DNA of 64,000 bases from CAWAYH01 sp963786195. GTDB taxonomy: Bacteria > Acidobacteriota > Vicinamibacteria > Vicinamibacterales > 2-12-FULL-66-21. The notes under the pieces were generated by a model. That model was not told where the DNA came from. It did no database searches and saw nothing but the letters and a program-made list of their open reading frames with translations. Position 1 is the first letter of the stretch, and each line of letters opens with the position of its first letter. The position numbers were made by a program, and so were the translations under genes. The stretch spans positions 372,001 to 436,000 of the forward strand of contig CAWAYH010000006.1 in the NCBI GenBank assembly GCA_963786195.1. The letters are read 5' to 3'. Positions 22,001-31,144 of the stretch are shown in pieces.

Positions 22001-22241
22001 AGCGGCCGGGGTCGAGGCTCGGCACGCGATAGACGCCCGAGTCATCGTCGTGACGCGTCGTCCGCGCCATGCCGGTGTCGAGATTGGTGACGGTGACCGT
22101 GACGCCGGGCAGGACGCCCTTGGTCTGATCGGCGATGGTGCCCTGAATGGCACCGAGCTGCTGCTGACCAATGGCCGGTGACGCCACCGAACAGCAGAGG
22201 GCGAGCAGGAGACCGACCGACGCGTATCGGATGCTCGGCAT
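19013..22241 (-). CDS. Oar-type TonB-dependent receptor, many frameshifts
   Basis: Third receptor of the window. The N-terminus MPSIRYASVGLLLALCCSVA is a signal peptide, followed by the CarboxypepD_reg domain (LGAIQGTIADQTKGVLPGVTVTV, GVYRVPSLDPGRYKV), plug-domain segments (NAMVDGASINNGPWGGTMLIVPNVEAVQEFQVIANNPSAEYGRNAGATVSVI) and barrel strands (NLGLRYDNFGNP, FVAEVNYSGTAGRNLL). The corrected C-terminus, FNWVNLNNPVSATNSATFG then TIQLAAKFLF, ends in the usual aromatic residue. More than ten indels scatter it over three frames. About 1070 aa. Its upstream region carries the operator-like palindrome at 22357. Convergent with otsB, from which it is separated by a hairpin. Confidence 0.85.
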
Positions 22242-22326
22242 GTTGGAATCCCTCTCCTCCTTGTCGCGCGCCCGCGGCAACCGGGTGGGCACCGGGGCCG
22301 AGCGCTTGTCCCGCAGGGAAATGTGT

Positions 22327-22346
22327 CCGCCCGCGACCGCGGGCGG
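22327..22346. terminator. GC-rich palindrome upstream of receptor gene
   Basis: CCGCCCGCG and CGCGGGCGG face each other across 2 nt. It lies 85 bp downstream of the beta-hydroxyacid dehydrogenase stop codon on the minus strand and before the receptor promoter region, so it may end the dehydrogenase transcript. Confidence 0.4.
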
Positions 22347-22356
22347 AGCGGCCATA

Positions 22357-22367
22357 TAGTATTACTA
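22357..22367. promoter_or_regulatory. FadR/GntR-type operator TAGTATTACTA, with a weaker second site
   Basis: Perfect palindrome around the central T, matching T-N-G-T-N3-A-C-N-A. A second near-match, TGGTGTGATTA at 22379-22389, has one mismatch. Both lie in an AT-rich island about 115-150 bp upstream of the receptor start at 22241 on the minus strand, where promoter and operator are expected. Confidence 0.5.
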
Positions 22368-22430
22368 AATCGATCTAATGGTGTGATTACAAATAGTAAT
22401 GTCGAGCTTGGCGGGCGCCCGGGTCGCGTC

Positions 22431-23297
22431 CTAGGTACGCGTCCGGAGCGGTTCGACGACGGCGGCGAAATCGACGTCACCGAGACCCGCTTCTTCGGCC
22501 CTCGTGAAGAGCGCGTGGGCCGCCTGCGCCGTCACGAGGCGCATCCCCTGCTGCTCCGCTTCGGCCGACGCGTACGCGACATCCTTGCGCATCAGCGCCA
22601 GCCGGAAGTTGACGTCGTAGTTGCGTGACGTCATCCGAGCCGTCACGGCCTTCACGAGCGGACTCCCCGGCGCGCCGTCGAGGAGCACCGGAAGCGACGC
22701 GGTCATATCGAGTCCGCTCCGCTCCATCAGCGCAATCGCCTCGGCGATCGCGACCGCCTGCACGGCGCACACGAAGTTGTTCACCAGTTTCAGCCGTGCG
22801 CCGCTGCCAGACGGCCCGACGTGGACGATGAGGCGGGCCATCGCCTGCAGCACGGGACGCACGCGCTCCAGCACGGCCGCGTCGCCGCCCACGAGAAACA
22901 GCAGCTCGCCAGCTGCCGCGTGCGACTTGCTCCCGGTCACCGGCGCGTCGAGAAAGTCGCAGCTCCGGGCACGCGCGAGCTGCGCCAGCTCGGCGATCCA
23001 GCCGGGGGTCAGCGTGCTCGACTCGATGAGGACCGCGCCCGGGGCTGCGCCGGCGAGCGCGCCCGAATCCCCGGTCCACGTCGAGCGAGACGCCGCATCG
23101 TCTGCGACCATGGCGAGGATGACGTCCGCACCGTCGGCGGCGTCGCGCGGCGATTGTGCGACGCGGGCCCCGGCACGGCCGAGCGCCTCCGCGCGGGGTC
23201 GCGTCCGATTCCAGACCGACACCTCGTGGCCGTTGGCCAGCAGCCGTGCCGCCATCCCCCCGCCCATGACCCCAAGCCCCAGAACTGCAACGCGCAT
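22431..23297 (-). CDS. NAD(P)-dependent beta-hydroxyacid dehydrogenase (3-hydroxyisobutyrate/tartronate-semialdehyde type)
   Basis: Oxidises a beta-hydroxy acid or reduces the semialdehyde. The Rossmann motif GLGVMGGGMAARL lies at residues 7-19, the substrate-binding signature DAPVTGS near 116, and the catalytic Lys in KLVNNFVCA near 168. The length of 288 aa is normal. The start MRVAVLG at 23297 gives the glycine motif its usual distance from the N-terminus. Near the MFS transporter and enolase-superfamily dehydratase, which run the other way, a role in sugar-acid breakdown (tartronate semialdehyde to glycerate) is plausible. The true substrate cannot be read from sequence. Confidence 0.85.
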   Translation of the reverse strand: MRVAVLGLGVMGGGMAARLLANGHEVSVWNRTRPRAEALGRAGARVAQSPRDAADGADVILAMVADDAASRSTWTGDSGALAGAAPGAVLIESSTLTPGWIAELAQLARARSCDFLDAPVTGSKSHAAAGELLFLVGGDAAVLERVRPVLQAMARLIVHVGPSGSGARLKLVNNFVCAVQAVAIAEAIALMERSGLDMTASLPVLLDGAPGSPLVKAVTARMTSRNYDVNFRLALMRKDVAYASAEAEQQGMRLVTAQAAHALFTRAEEAGLGDVDFAAVVEPLRTRT

Positions 23298-23321
23298 CGA
23301 TTTCTCCAAGTTGATCTCAGT

Positions 23322-23461
23322 CTTATCCGAGGGGCTTCGCCCCTCGGACTCCCCCACACGCGCTCTCGCGCGCCGTTTCGCCGTCGCGCTCCGGTCGCGT
23401 GGCTCGCTCGCGATGCTCGCTCGCACCGTGGAACGAGCGGCAGGTCGATGAGACAGCTTCT
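23322..23461 (+). repeat. Dispersed intergenic repeat, copy 2 (full length)
   Basis: About 140 bp with the hairpin at 23327-23347 and the tail GGTCGATGAGACAGCTTCT, between the divergent dehydrogenase and MFS genes. It differs from copy 3 mainly by not carrying the nested insert. A translated reading (L-S-E-G-L-R-P-S-D-S-P-T-R) runs through it but shows no sign of being a gene. Confidence 0.85.
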
Positions 23462-23512
23462 ATTGTTGAGGGCCGTGTGCGGCCGGACTGTTAGTAGACC
23501 GCGGCGAGCCCA

Positions 23513-23599
23513 AATCCGCAATGGACAATAAATCCGCAATCCCCAATCCGCAATCAACAATCCCCAATCGGCAGTCCGCAATCCGCACTCCGCAATCGG
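23513..23599 (+). repeat. Degenerate CAATCCGC array overlapping the 5' end of the MFS gene
   Basis: Irregular units AATCCGCA, AATCCCCA, AATCGGCA and ACTCCGCA repeat for about 87 bp. The ATG at 23521 lies inside it. The array would encode the N-terminus NPQSTIPNRQSAIRTPQS, which is not transporter-like. A GTG start at 23602, right after the array, gives a more natural protein. Confidence 0.8.
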
Positions 23600-24864
23600 G
23601 TGTGCGCTGGCGCATCGCGTTCGTCATCAGCCTCGCGATCGCCATCAGCTATCTCGATCGTCAGGCGCTGTCCGTGGCCGTCGACGCGATCAAGCGTGAC
23701 ATCCCGCTCACCAATACCGACTTCGCCCAGCTGCAGATTGCGTTCCTGGCGGCGTACGGGTTGATGTATGCGGCGGGTGGCGCGCTCATCGATCGGCTCG
23801 GTACGCGCCGAGGCTTCATCGTCATCATGATCGGCTGGTCGCTGGCGTGCGCGGCGCAGGGCCTCGCGACGGGCTTACGATCCCTCGCCATCAGCCGTTT
23901 CCTGCTGGGCGTTGGCGAAGGTGGCGGCTTCCCCGCCGCGACCAAGGCGGTGGCCGAGTGGTTCCCCGCCCGCGAACGATCGACGGCGATGGGCCTCATC
24001 AACGCCGGCACCGCTGTCGGCGCCGTCGTCGCGCCGCCGCTCATCGCGTGGATCGTGCTCACGGCCAACTGGCGATGGGCGTTCGTCACGTGCGGCGCAA
24101 TCGGTCTCGTCTGGACGATCTGGTGGACGTACGAGTACGACACGCCGCACGAGCACCGCAGGCTGTCAACGGACGAGCGCCAGGCGATCCAGGAGGTGCT
24201 CTCCGCGCCCGCGCCAAACGAGGCGCCCATGCCGTGGAGTCGCCTGCTCGGCTACCGCGAAGTGTGGGCGCTCGTGCTCGCCAAGTTCCTGACCGACGGC
24301 GCCTGGTATTTCTATCTGTTCTGGCTGCCGAAATACCTCTACGACGCGCGCGGGTTCGACATCAAGCAGGTCGGCTACTACGCCTGGATTCCGTACGCGG
24401 CGGCCGGCGTCGGGAGCCTGATGGGCGGCTGGTTCTCGAGCTGGCTGCTCGAGAGCGGCCACACGATCAATGCCGCGCGCAAGATTGCGCTCGGTGCGAG
24501 CGCAGCCCTCATGCCGCTGATCATCTTCGTGACCCAGGTCCCCGTCGAGCTCGCGATCGTGCTGTTCAGCATCGCGTTCTTCGGACAGCAGTCCTGGTCC
24601 ACGCTGGTGATGATTGTGCCGACCGATCTCTTCCCCCGCCGCATCGTCGCGTCGGTCGCCGGCCTCGTAGGATTCGGCGGCGCCATGGGCGGTATGGTGT
24701 CGAACCTGATGGCAGGCCGCCTGCTGGATCTCGGAATGGGCTACGGCGTCGTCTTCTCGATCGTCGGCACGTTCCACGTGCTCGCGTTCGTGCTGATTCT
24801 GTTGATGATTCCTGAAATTCGGGCACTAACCGAAAACCGACAACCAAAAACCGACAACCGATAA
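23521..24864 (+). CDS. MFS transporter of the anion:cation symporter (hexuronate/galactonate) type
   Basis: Inner-membrane proton-coupled importer of sugar acids. About 12 membrane helices; early signature ISYLDRQALSVAVDAIKRD matches ACS-family ExuT/GudP/DgoT proteins, as do GVGEGGGFPAATKAVAEWFP and RSTAMGLINAGTAVGAVVAPP. Residues 1-27 come from the CAATCCGC array, so the true start is probably GTG 23602 rather than ATG 23521. The last ten codons (ENRQPKTDNR) come from an AACCGAC array. The gene therefore seems to have had both ends replaced or extended by repeats. It is 2 bp from the dehydratase start and surely co-transcribed with it. Confidence 0.88.
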   Translation: MDNKSAIPNPQSTIPNRQSAIRTPQSGVRWRIAFVISLAIAISYLDRQALSVAVDAIKRDIPLTNTDFAQLQIAFLAAYGLMYAAGGALIDRLGTRRGFIVIMIGWSLACAAQGLATGLRSLAISRFLLGVGEGGGFPAATKAVAEWFPARERSTAMGLINAGTAVGAVVAPPLIAWIVLTANWRWAFVTCGAIGLVWTIWWTYEYDTPHEHRRLSTDERQAIQEVLSAPAPNEAPMPWSRLLGYREVWALVLAKFLTDGAWYFYLFWLPKYLYDARGFDIKQVGYYAWIPYAAAGVGSLMGGWFSSWLLESGHTINAARKIALGASAALMPLIIFVTQVPVELAIVLFSIAFFGQQSWSTLVMIVPTDLFPRRIVASVAGLVGFGGAMGGMVSNLMAGRLLDLGMGYGVVFSIVGTFHVLAFVLILLMIPEIRALTENRQPKTDNR

Positions 24865-24866
24865 CC
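24827..24866 (+). repeat. AACCGAC/AACCGATAACC array between MFS and dehydratase genes
   Basis: Units TAACCGA, AAACCGAC, AACCAAA, AACCGAC and AACCGATAACC. The array encodes the last MFS residues and ends exactly before the dehydratase ATG, so it occupies the place of a ribosome-binding site. Same family as 32823, 33443 and 57171. Confidence 0.85.
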
Positions 24867-26039
24867 ATGAAAATTAGCGACATCAGAACCCGCGTCGTCG
24901 AATGGCGCGGCAAGACCGTGGCGCCGCAGCCGCACTTCTGTACGAATCCAATGGACCTGCTGGAGCTGCCCGCCGACGCGATGGCGGGCTTCAGGTTCCA
25001 CGGCTGGACGATCGTCGAAGTCTTCACGGATGCAGGCCACGTCGGCATCGGCAACGCCGCCCTCGCGCCGCGGCTCACGAAGCAGACCATTGACGTTTAC
25101 TTGAAGCCGCTGCTGATTGGCGCCGACCCATTCGACTCAGAGTTCCTGTGGCAGCACATGTATCGAAAAACGATGGCGTTCGGTCGCAAGGGCATCGGCA
25201 TGACCGCCATCAGCGCGATCGACATCGCGATCTGGGACATCCTGGGCAAGGCCAGCGGGCAGCCGGTATTCAAGCTGCTGGGAGGTCGGACGAAACGGAA
25301 GATTCCGGTATACGCGAGCCGCCTGTACAGCCAGCAACTCGACGAGCTGGCCTCAGAAGCCATGGCGTACAAGAAGGCCGGCTATCGTGCGATGAAGCTG
25401 CGCTTCGGCTGGGGACCAGTCGATGGCGCCGCGGGGATGCAGCACAACGTCAATCTCGTCCGAACCGTCCGGGAAACCGTTGGAGACGACGTGGACGTCA
25501 TGGCGGACGCGTACATGGGCTGGAATCTCGATTACGCCCGGCGGATGATTCCGCTGCTCGAGCCGTACCGCTTGCGGTGGCTCGAAGAGCCCGTGATCCC
25601 CGACGATCTCCACGGCTACGCGTCGCTGAAAGCCATGAATCGCGTCCCGATCGCCGGCGGCGAACACGCGTTCACGATCTACGAGTTTCGCGATCTCCTC
25701 GATCGCCGCGCGCTCGACTACATCCAGTTCGACACGAACCGTGTCGGTGGCATCACGCAGGCCCGGAAGATCGCGGCGCTCGCCGAGGCACACTCGGTGC
25801 CCGTCGTCCCGCACGCAGGCCAGATGCACAACTATCACCTCGTCATGGCGAGCCTCAACTCACCGATGGCGGAGTTCTTTCCGCCAGTCGACGTCGAGGT
25901 CGGCAACGAGCTGTTCTGGTACATCTTCGACGGTGAGCCGACACCGCGAGACGGGTTCATCGATCTTCGGGATGACGTCCCCGGGCTGGGATTGACGATC
26001 AGAGAGGAAGCGCTGGCGAAATTCGACGTCATCGAATGA
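24867..26039 (+). CDS. Enolase-superfamily sugar-acid dehydratase, rhamnonate-dehydratase-like
   Basis: Predicted Mg-dependent dehydratase turning an aldonic or uronic acid into a 2-keto-3-deoxy acid. The barrel carries metal ligands D214 (VMADAYMGW), E240/241 (LEEPV) and the Glu in GGEHAF, with catalytic His316 in VVPHAGQMHNYH. The RFGWGP segment and overall order resemble L-rhamnonate dehydratase more than mandelate racemase; the N-terminal capping domain has IVEVFTDAGHVGIGN. 390 aa, normal. The upstream MFS transporter would supply the acid. There is no Shine-Dalgarno sequence because a repeat array abuts the start codon. Substrate (rhamnonate, galactonate, other) is not decided. Confidence 0.85.
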   Translation: MKISDIRTRVVEWRGKTVAPQPHFCTNPMDLLELPADAMAGFRFHGWTIVEVFTDAGHVGIGNAALAPRLTKQTIDVYLKPLLIGADPFDSEFLWQHMYRKTMAFGRKGIGMTAISAIDIAIWDILGKASGQPVFKLLGGRTKRKIPVYASRLYSQQLDELASEAMAYKKAGYRAMKLRFGWGPVDGAAGMQHNVNLVRTVRETVGDDVDVMADAYMGWNLDYARRMIPLLEPYRLRWLEEPVIPDDLHGYASLKAMNRVPIAGGEHAFTIYEFRDLLDRRALDYIQFDTNRVGGITQARKIAALAEAHSVPVVPHAGQMHNYHLVMASLNSPMAEFFPPVDVEVGNELFWYIFDGEPTPRDGFIDLRDDVPGLGLTIREEALAKFDVIE

Positions 26040-27159
26040 CGCCGAACCGGAACACTGTGGTCGATCGATACTGTTCGCCGGGCCTCAGAATCGTCGACGG
26101 GAAAGCGGGACGATTTGGTGAGTCCGGGAAATGTTGCGTCTCGAGGCAGAAGCCGGTCCGGCTGCGATACACGTGGCCGCTCTTCCCGACGATCGAGCCG
26201 TCGAGCTTGTTCCCCGAGTAGAACTGAACGCCTGGCTCCGTCGTCTCGACATCCAGCGTGCGTCCGGTTTTTGGTTCGACGACGCGGGCGGCGTGCGACA
26301 GGCCTGGTCCCTTACGCATCAACACGAAGTTGTGATCGTAGCCGGCGCCGATCCGCAGCTGCGGATGGTCGGCGTCGATCCGCGCCCCGATCGCCGTCTC
26401 ACGACGGAAGTCGAACGGGGTGCCGTCGACGGACGCGATCTCGCCGGTGGGAATCTGGGTGGCATCGACCGGCGTGTAGCGGTCCGCGTTCAGCGTGAGC
26501 CGGTGCTCCAGCACGTCGCCGGACCCGTCGCCGGCCAGGTTGAAGTAGCTGTGCTGCGTCAGGTTCACCGGCGTCGGCTTGTCGGTTGACGCCTGATACT
26601 CGACGATCAGCTCGTTTCGTTCGGTCAGCGTATAGGTGATGCGCGTCTTGAGATTGCCCGGATACCCTTCCTCGGCGTCCGGGCTCGTGCGCGTGAACAC
26701 GACCTGCGGACCGCGGGAATCCTGCTGACTCTCACCGCTCCAGACCACCTTGTCGAATCCTCTTGTTCCGCCGTGCAGGTGGTTCGGGCCGTTGTTCCGG
26801 GCCAGCGTGTAGGTCTGCCCGTCGAGCACGAAGCGTCCGTTGGCGATCCGGTTGCCATAGCGGCCGACGACGGCGCCGAAAAAACGCGACTTCTGGAGAT
26901 ATCCCTCGAGGTTGTCGTGACCAACCGCAACGTCGTCCAGTTTCCCGCTGCGATCTGGGACACGAATCGAGACGAGGATCGCGCCGTACGAAATCGCGCG
27001 GACTTCCATGCCCGCCTTGTTGGTGAGCGTGAAGAGGGACACGGGGGTACCGTCGGGCATGATGCCGAAGGTCGTTTCTGTCGAGGTCATCACATCTCGC
27101 ACGGGACCACTCCACGTCACGATGGCGCCAAGGCCGATCAGCGCCGCAACCACTCTCAC
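26029..27159 (-). CDS. galM: Aldose 1-epimerase, exported
   Basis: Interconverts alpha and beta anomers of aldoses. Signature stretches: AISYGAILVSIRVPDR, GRYGNRIANGRFVLDG, NNGPNHLHGGTRGFDKVVW (catalytic His), NLTQHSYFNLAGDGSGD (second His) and GVQFYSGNKLDG, with catalytic Glu in FCLETQHFPDSPN. A GTG at 27159 overlapping the GH39 stop codon is the best start: it couples translation to GH39 and yields a signal-like N-terminus (VRVVAALIGLGAIVTW). 376 aa. The 3' end overlaps the stop of the convergent dehydratase by 11 bp. Last gene of the GH31-GH39-galM operon, probably acting on released xylose or arabinose. A paralogue is at 58814. Confidence 0.92.
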   Translation of the reverse strand: MRVVAALIGLGAIVTWSGPVRDVMTSTETTFGIMPDGTPVSLFTLTNKAGMEVRAISYGAILVSIRVPDRSGKLDDVAVGHDNLEGYLQKSRFFGAVVGRYGNRIANGRFVLDGQTYTLARNNGPNHLHGGTRGFDKVVWSGESQQDSRGPQVVFTRTSPDAEEGYPGNLKTRITYTLTERNELIVEYQASTDKPTPVNLTQHSYFNLAGDGSGDVLEHRLTLNADRYTPVDATQIPTGEIASVDGTPFDFRRETAIGARIDADHPQLRIGAGYDHNFVLMRKGPGLSHAARVVEPKTGRTLDVETTEPGVQFYSGNKLDGSIVGKSGHVYRSRTGFCLETQHFPDSPNRPAFPSTILRPGEQYRSTTVFRFGVIR

Positions 27160-28859
27160 CACGTCAGCCTCACGAGCGACACGCCCTGTCTGGGCAGCTC
27201 GAAGGTCAGAGCCGCTTGACCGTCCGACGGCTGCAGCTGTTTGGGCGGGGCCAGGAGTTGCAGCTCTCCGCCTTTTTCCAGCTCGACTCGCTGCGCAGCC
27301 GACGGCGGCTGCGGCGAACCGAGCCGTTTCCAAGCTTCATAAGCATTGCTGCGATCGCGATCGATCCGGTAGTGGCTAAGCGTTACCTGGGCCGCCGGCA
27401 GCCCCTGGACGGCCAGATCGACCGTCGCCGCCGGGGCAGCCAGGTCGTCGTCGTGGTAGTTCCAGACGAGGACGGAGACACTGCGCTCCTGACGGCTCGC
27501 GAGGGCGTTGACGTCGGGGCGCTCGCGCACACCCTGGTCGCGCACGCGCTCGAGCTCGAGCGCGCCGCTGCTCTCCACGCGGAGTCGATCGCCGCCCATC
27601 CGGCCGAGCATCCGGAACACGTTGAGCACAGGCTTCGCGATGCCGTTGGTCCACAGATCGCGGAACCCGTCGAAGTACGGCTGATCCTCGAATTCGAACG
27701 CCCACGTCACCGAGCCGAGCACATTGACCTTGTGCAGATCGGCGAGCTCGTACGTGCGCGCGATCTGTTCCGCGGTGTAGCTCGAATACATCGTGCCGTT
27801 GCGGTAGGCGTTCTGGGGGTTCGTGCGGACGGGACACGCGGCACACCCTTCGGGATCGGATTCGCCGATGACAATCGGCGTGGTCCGCAGCTCTGGGAAC
27901 GACGCGACGATCGAAAACCCGTTGTCGATGGCGTGGAGCTGGTTGCTCACGCCCATGCGCACGTGCCCCTGCTCCATGACCCGCGGCGCGCCCTTCGCGT
28001 GGAAGCCGACGTAGTCGAGCGGCGACCCCGTCTTGCCTGTGGCGAAGTTCGTGCCCCGCAGACAGTGCTCGATGAAGTCGCGGAGAAACTTCTGGGTGCG
28101 TGCGCCGTTCGGACCCGTGACGTGCGGCCCTCCGATTCGTGCGGTCGGCAGCGCGCGCTTGAGCCCGGCGGCGGCGTAGTCGTAGAGCTTGAAGAACTCG
28201 TCGGGCGTCGACTGCCAATATCCGATATCGGGCTCGTTCCAGACCTCCCACCACCACGTTTCCACTTCCGCGCGCCCGTATTTCTCGACCGAGTGACGCA
28301 CCCACTGATAGACCAGCTCACTCCATTTCGCATAGTCCTTCGGCGGGTGCGCCCAACCGGTATAGATCCGGTTGTAGTCGTCGCCGGGCTTCCAGTCGTG
28401 CCGGTACGGCTGCGGCTTCGACGAGAGCGCTTCCGGCATGAATCCGATCTCGACGAGCGGCTTCATGCCTCGCTGCAGGTACGTGTCGATGATGCGGTCG
28501 ACGATGGTCCAGTCATATCTGGGTTTGCCTGCGGTGTCCTCGGTGTACGCGTTCGTCGAACCCCATTTCAGCGCTGCGGTGCCGTCGCCGGTCGTCAGGA
28601 GATTGTGGGTTCGGACGTAGACGGGAACTGGACTCAGCTTCGACAGCTCCGTGAGCAGCTTCTGCCCGTCTTTCATGTAGGTGTAGTTCGGCTCGTCATA
28701 TCCGAACCACGCCCAGATGGGTTTCATGGTGCCGATCGTCGTGCGCGCATCGACGCGGATCGAGATGCGGTCCGATTGTCGCGTCGAACGCCCGGCGAAC
28801 GCCCCAACGTGGAGGCACAGGAACAGGACGACGACAAGCGAAGCCCGGAACGCGCTCAC
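27156..28859 (-). CDS. GH39-type beta-xylosidase-like glycosidase, exported
   Basis: Clan GH-A glycosidase. Signal peptide MSAFRASLVVVLFLCLHVGAFA, then a TIM barrel with TWWWEVWNEPDIGYW (acid/base Glu in NEP, about residue 205) and TPIVIGESDPEGCAA (nucleophile Glu), and a C-terminal beta-sandwich (VSVLVWNYHDDD), the GH39 layout. 567 aa, normal. Overlaps the GH31 gene upstream by ATGA and galM downstream by GTGA. Xylosidase activity fits the xylA/xylB genes elsewhere in the window, but GH39 also includes other activities. Confidence 0.85.
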   Translation of the reverse strand: MSAFRASLVVVLFLCLHVGAFAGRSTRQSDRISIRVDARTTIGTMKPIWAWFGYDEPNYTYMKDGQKLLTELSKLSPVPVYVRTHNLLTTGDGTAALKWGSTNAYTEDTAGKPRYDWTIVDRIIDTYLQRGMKPLVEIGFMPEALSSKPQPYRHDWKPGDDYNRIYTGWAHPPKDYAKWSELVYQWVRHSVEKYGRAEVETWWWEVWNEPDIGYWQSTPDEFFKLYDYAAAGLKRALPTARIGGPHVTGPNGARTQKFLRDFIEHCLRGTNFATGKTGSPLDYVGFHAKGAPRVMEQGHVRMGVSNQLHAIDNGFSIVASFPELRTTPIVIGESDPEGCAACPVRTNPQNAYRNGTMYSSYTAEQIARTYELADLHKVNVLGSVTWAFEFEDQPYFDGFRDLWTNGIAKPVLNVFRMLGRMGGDRLRVESSGALELERVRDQGVRERPDVNALASRQERSVSVLVWNYHDDDLAAPAATVDLAVQGLPAAQVTLSHYRIDRDRSNAYEAWKRLGSPQPPSAAQRVELEKGGELQLLAPPKQLQPSDGQAALTFELPRQGVSLVRLTW

Positions 28860-31119
28860 GCACGGACCTCGATCGGCTTGCCGTCGAACTTGACGGAGGT
28901 CAGCTTCTGCTCACCCGCCACGCGGACCTCGATGGTGCGGCTGGCGGGCGGGAGCATCCGCGAGCCCTTCGCGAGCGCCAGACGCAGACGCCGGTCGGAA
29001 TTGCGCCAGGCCATCTCCACCTTCATGAACTCGCCCTTCCGATAGTCGAAGCTCCTGCCGTCGTCCTCGTACCAGGTGCTCGCGCCATCGACGCCGGGAA
29101 ACGCGAGCAGCGTCATCGGCGCGGCGACCGATTCTGCTGCGTACTGTTTGATCGGTCCCACCGGAATCACGGCGCCCGCGCGGACGTAGAGCGGCAGTCG
29201 TCTCCAGATCCACCTTGCGGTCGATCTCGCGCCCGCCCTCGAGACGTTCTTCGGTCCAGAAGTCGTACCACGTGCCGCGCGGCAGATACACTTTCCGGGT
29301 CGTCGCACCCTGTTCGACGACCGGAGCCACGAGGATGTCGACGCCCCCAGAAGTACTGATCGCCGCGGGCAACCGCGAGCGGATCGTCGGGGTGATGCAG
29401 CCACATCGCGCGCATCATCGGCAGTCCAGTGTCCGCGCACTCGCGCGCGGCCGTGTAGGTGTACGGGAGGAGTCGGTACCGCAGCTCGAGATACTTCTTC
29501 AGGATTTGCTCGACGCGCGGGTTCTGCAGCTCCTCGGGCGAAGGCGTGAAGTTGTTGGTTTCCTTCGGGCCGCCGTCGCCGCCGTTCCAGCCCCACGGCA
29601 GCCGCAGGTGCCAGTGCCGGCCATGCGCGCGAAACGACGGGCAGAATGCGCCGAACTGGAACCACCGGACGTGCAGCTCGCCGGTGTATTCCGGCGTCGG
29701 CACGAAGCCACCGATGTCGGTGCCCCAGTAGGGAATGCCAGAGAGTCCCGTGTTCACTGCGATCGGCACGTGCGTTTTCAGCGTTTCCCACAGCGATTGC
29801 ACGTCACCCGACCAGAGAAACGCGGCGTAGCGCTGCATGCCTGCGGCACCATTGCGATGCAGCGCGAACGGCCGCTCGTTCGGCCGCCAGACCTGCGACC
29901 CCTCCCAGTACATCCGGTGACGGTTCAGCCGCGACGCGACGTCCAGACCGTCGCCCTGATCCGGCCACCAGCCGTCGATGCCGATGTCGTACAGCGTCTT
30001 GTGATACGGCCAGTAGCACGCGACGTTCCGATCGTCGGGCCATCGGTTGTCCGTCGTCCGCCCGCTCGGCACGGCGTTCTCCGGCGTGCAAGGGTCCTGT
30101 ACGGTCCCCGATAGTCGGCGCCCTTCGATGACGATGTGCAGGACGACGCGGAAGTGCTGGGCATGAAGGTCGTCAATCATGCGCTTCGGCTCGGGGAAGT
30201 TGCCCTGGTGCCACGTGAACTCGCCGTTGCGCGTATTCCAGCCCGAGGGCGTGAACTCGGTGCCGAGATAAATCAGCGCGTCGCACGGCAGCTTCTTTTC
30301 GCGGAACGTGCGCGCGACCGACATGATCTCGTCCGGGCCCGCGAGCGTGCGATGCGATTGCATGTAGCCGAGCGTCCACAGCGCGGGGAGCTCGGGGTGC
30401 CCGGTGATCCGCGCGTACTCCTCCATGATCACCTTGGGATCAGACGAGGCCACGATGAACACGTCGAGCGGCAGCCCGTCGGCGTTCGGTGCGAACTTGC
30501 CTTCGGACCCCGTGAGATCGAACGAGCCCTGCGGATGATGCACGAACATGCCCCAGCCATCAGTGCCGACCAGCCACTGGATGGGCGCGCGCGCGCCGTG
30601 CGTGCGCAACTGGTACCCGCCCTGCCCGCTGCGCATCCGATCGGCCGACCCCTTGCGATCGAACTGCGGGCCGCCCTGGCCCATGCCGAGCAACGGGCCT
30701 TTGGGCAGGAGGAAGGACATGCCGGCGGATTGCGCGTCGAGCGTCAGGCGCTGGACGGGCACGCCGCCTGGTGCCTCGACGAGAATCGTCGGCGGCTGGG
30801 CTGTGTAGCGGACCGTCAGGTTGCCGGCGCGGATCGGCTTGAACGTGTCGGCCGTTCGCGCGGCGCCGACCTGTCGCGCGGCGTCCGGCTGCGCGAGCGC
30901 CCCGTCGACTGGCACTGAAGCCGGCCGGCCGCCTTCGATCGGCACCACGGCAATCCTCACGGTCGTCGGGCTCAGCGAGGAGACGGCAACCTCCACGGCC
31001 TGGCCTGCGATGGTAATGGCGCTGGCTTGCCCCCTGAAGAGACCGCCGCCAAGCGCAAGGCCGGCGCCAGCCGAACCGAGTTGCTTCAGCGCTGCGCGGC
31101 GGGTCACGGATTCAGACAT
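28856..31119 (-). CDS. GH31 alpha-glycosidase (alpha-xylosidase/alpha-glucosidase type), Tat-type signal, two frameshifts
   Basis: Retaining alpha-glycosidase of clan GH-D. The signal is VTRRAALKQLGSAGAGLALGGGL. The N-terminal sandwich is followed by the barrel: LPALWTLGYMQSHRT, the nucleophile region IGIDGWWPDQGDGLD, WSGDVQSLWETLK (acid/base Asp), GIPYWGTDIGGF and RWFQFGAFCPSFRAHG. Two insertions, near 29347 and 29195, separate the GDQYFWG, VDILVAPVVEQG and LPLYVRAGAVIPVGP parts of the proximal C-terminal domain. About 754 aa. First gene of a three-gene operon with GH39 and galM, so removal of alpha-xylosyl or glucosyl decorations is likely. Confidence 0.9.
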
Positions 31120-31144
31120 GACGCGGATGCTAACGCAGGGAGGA

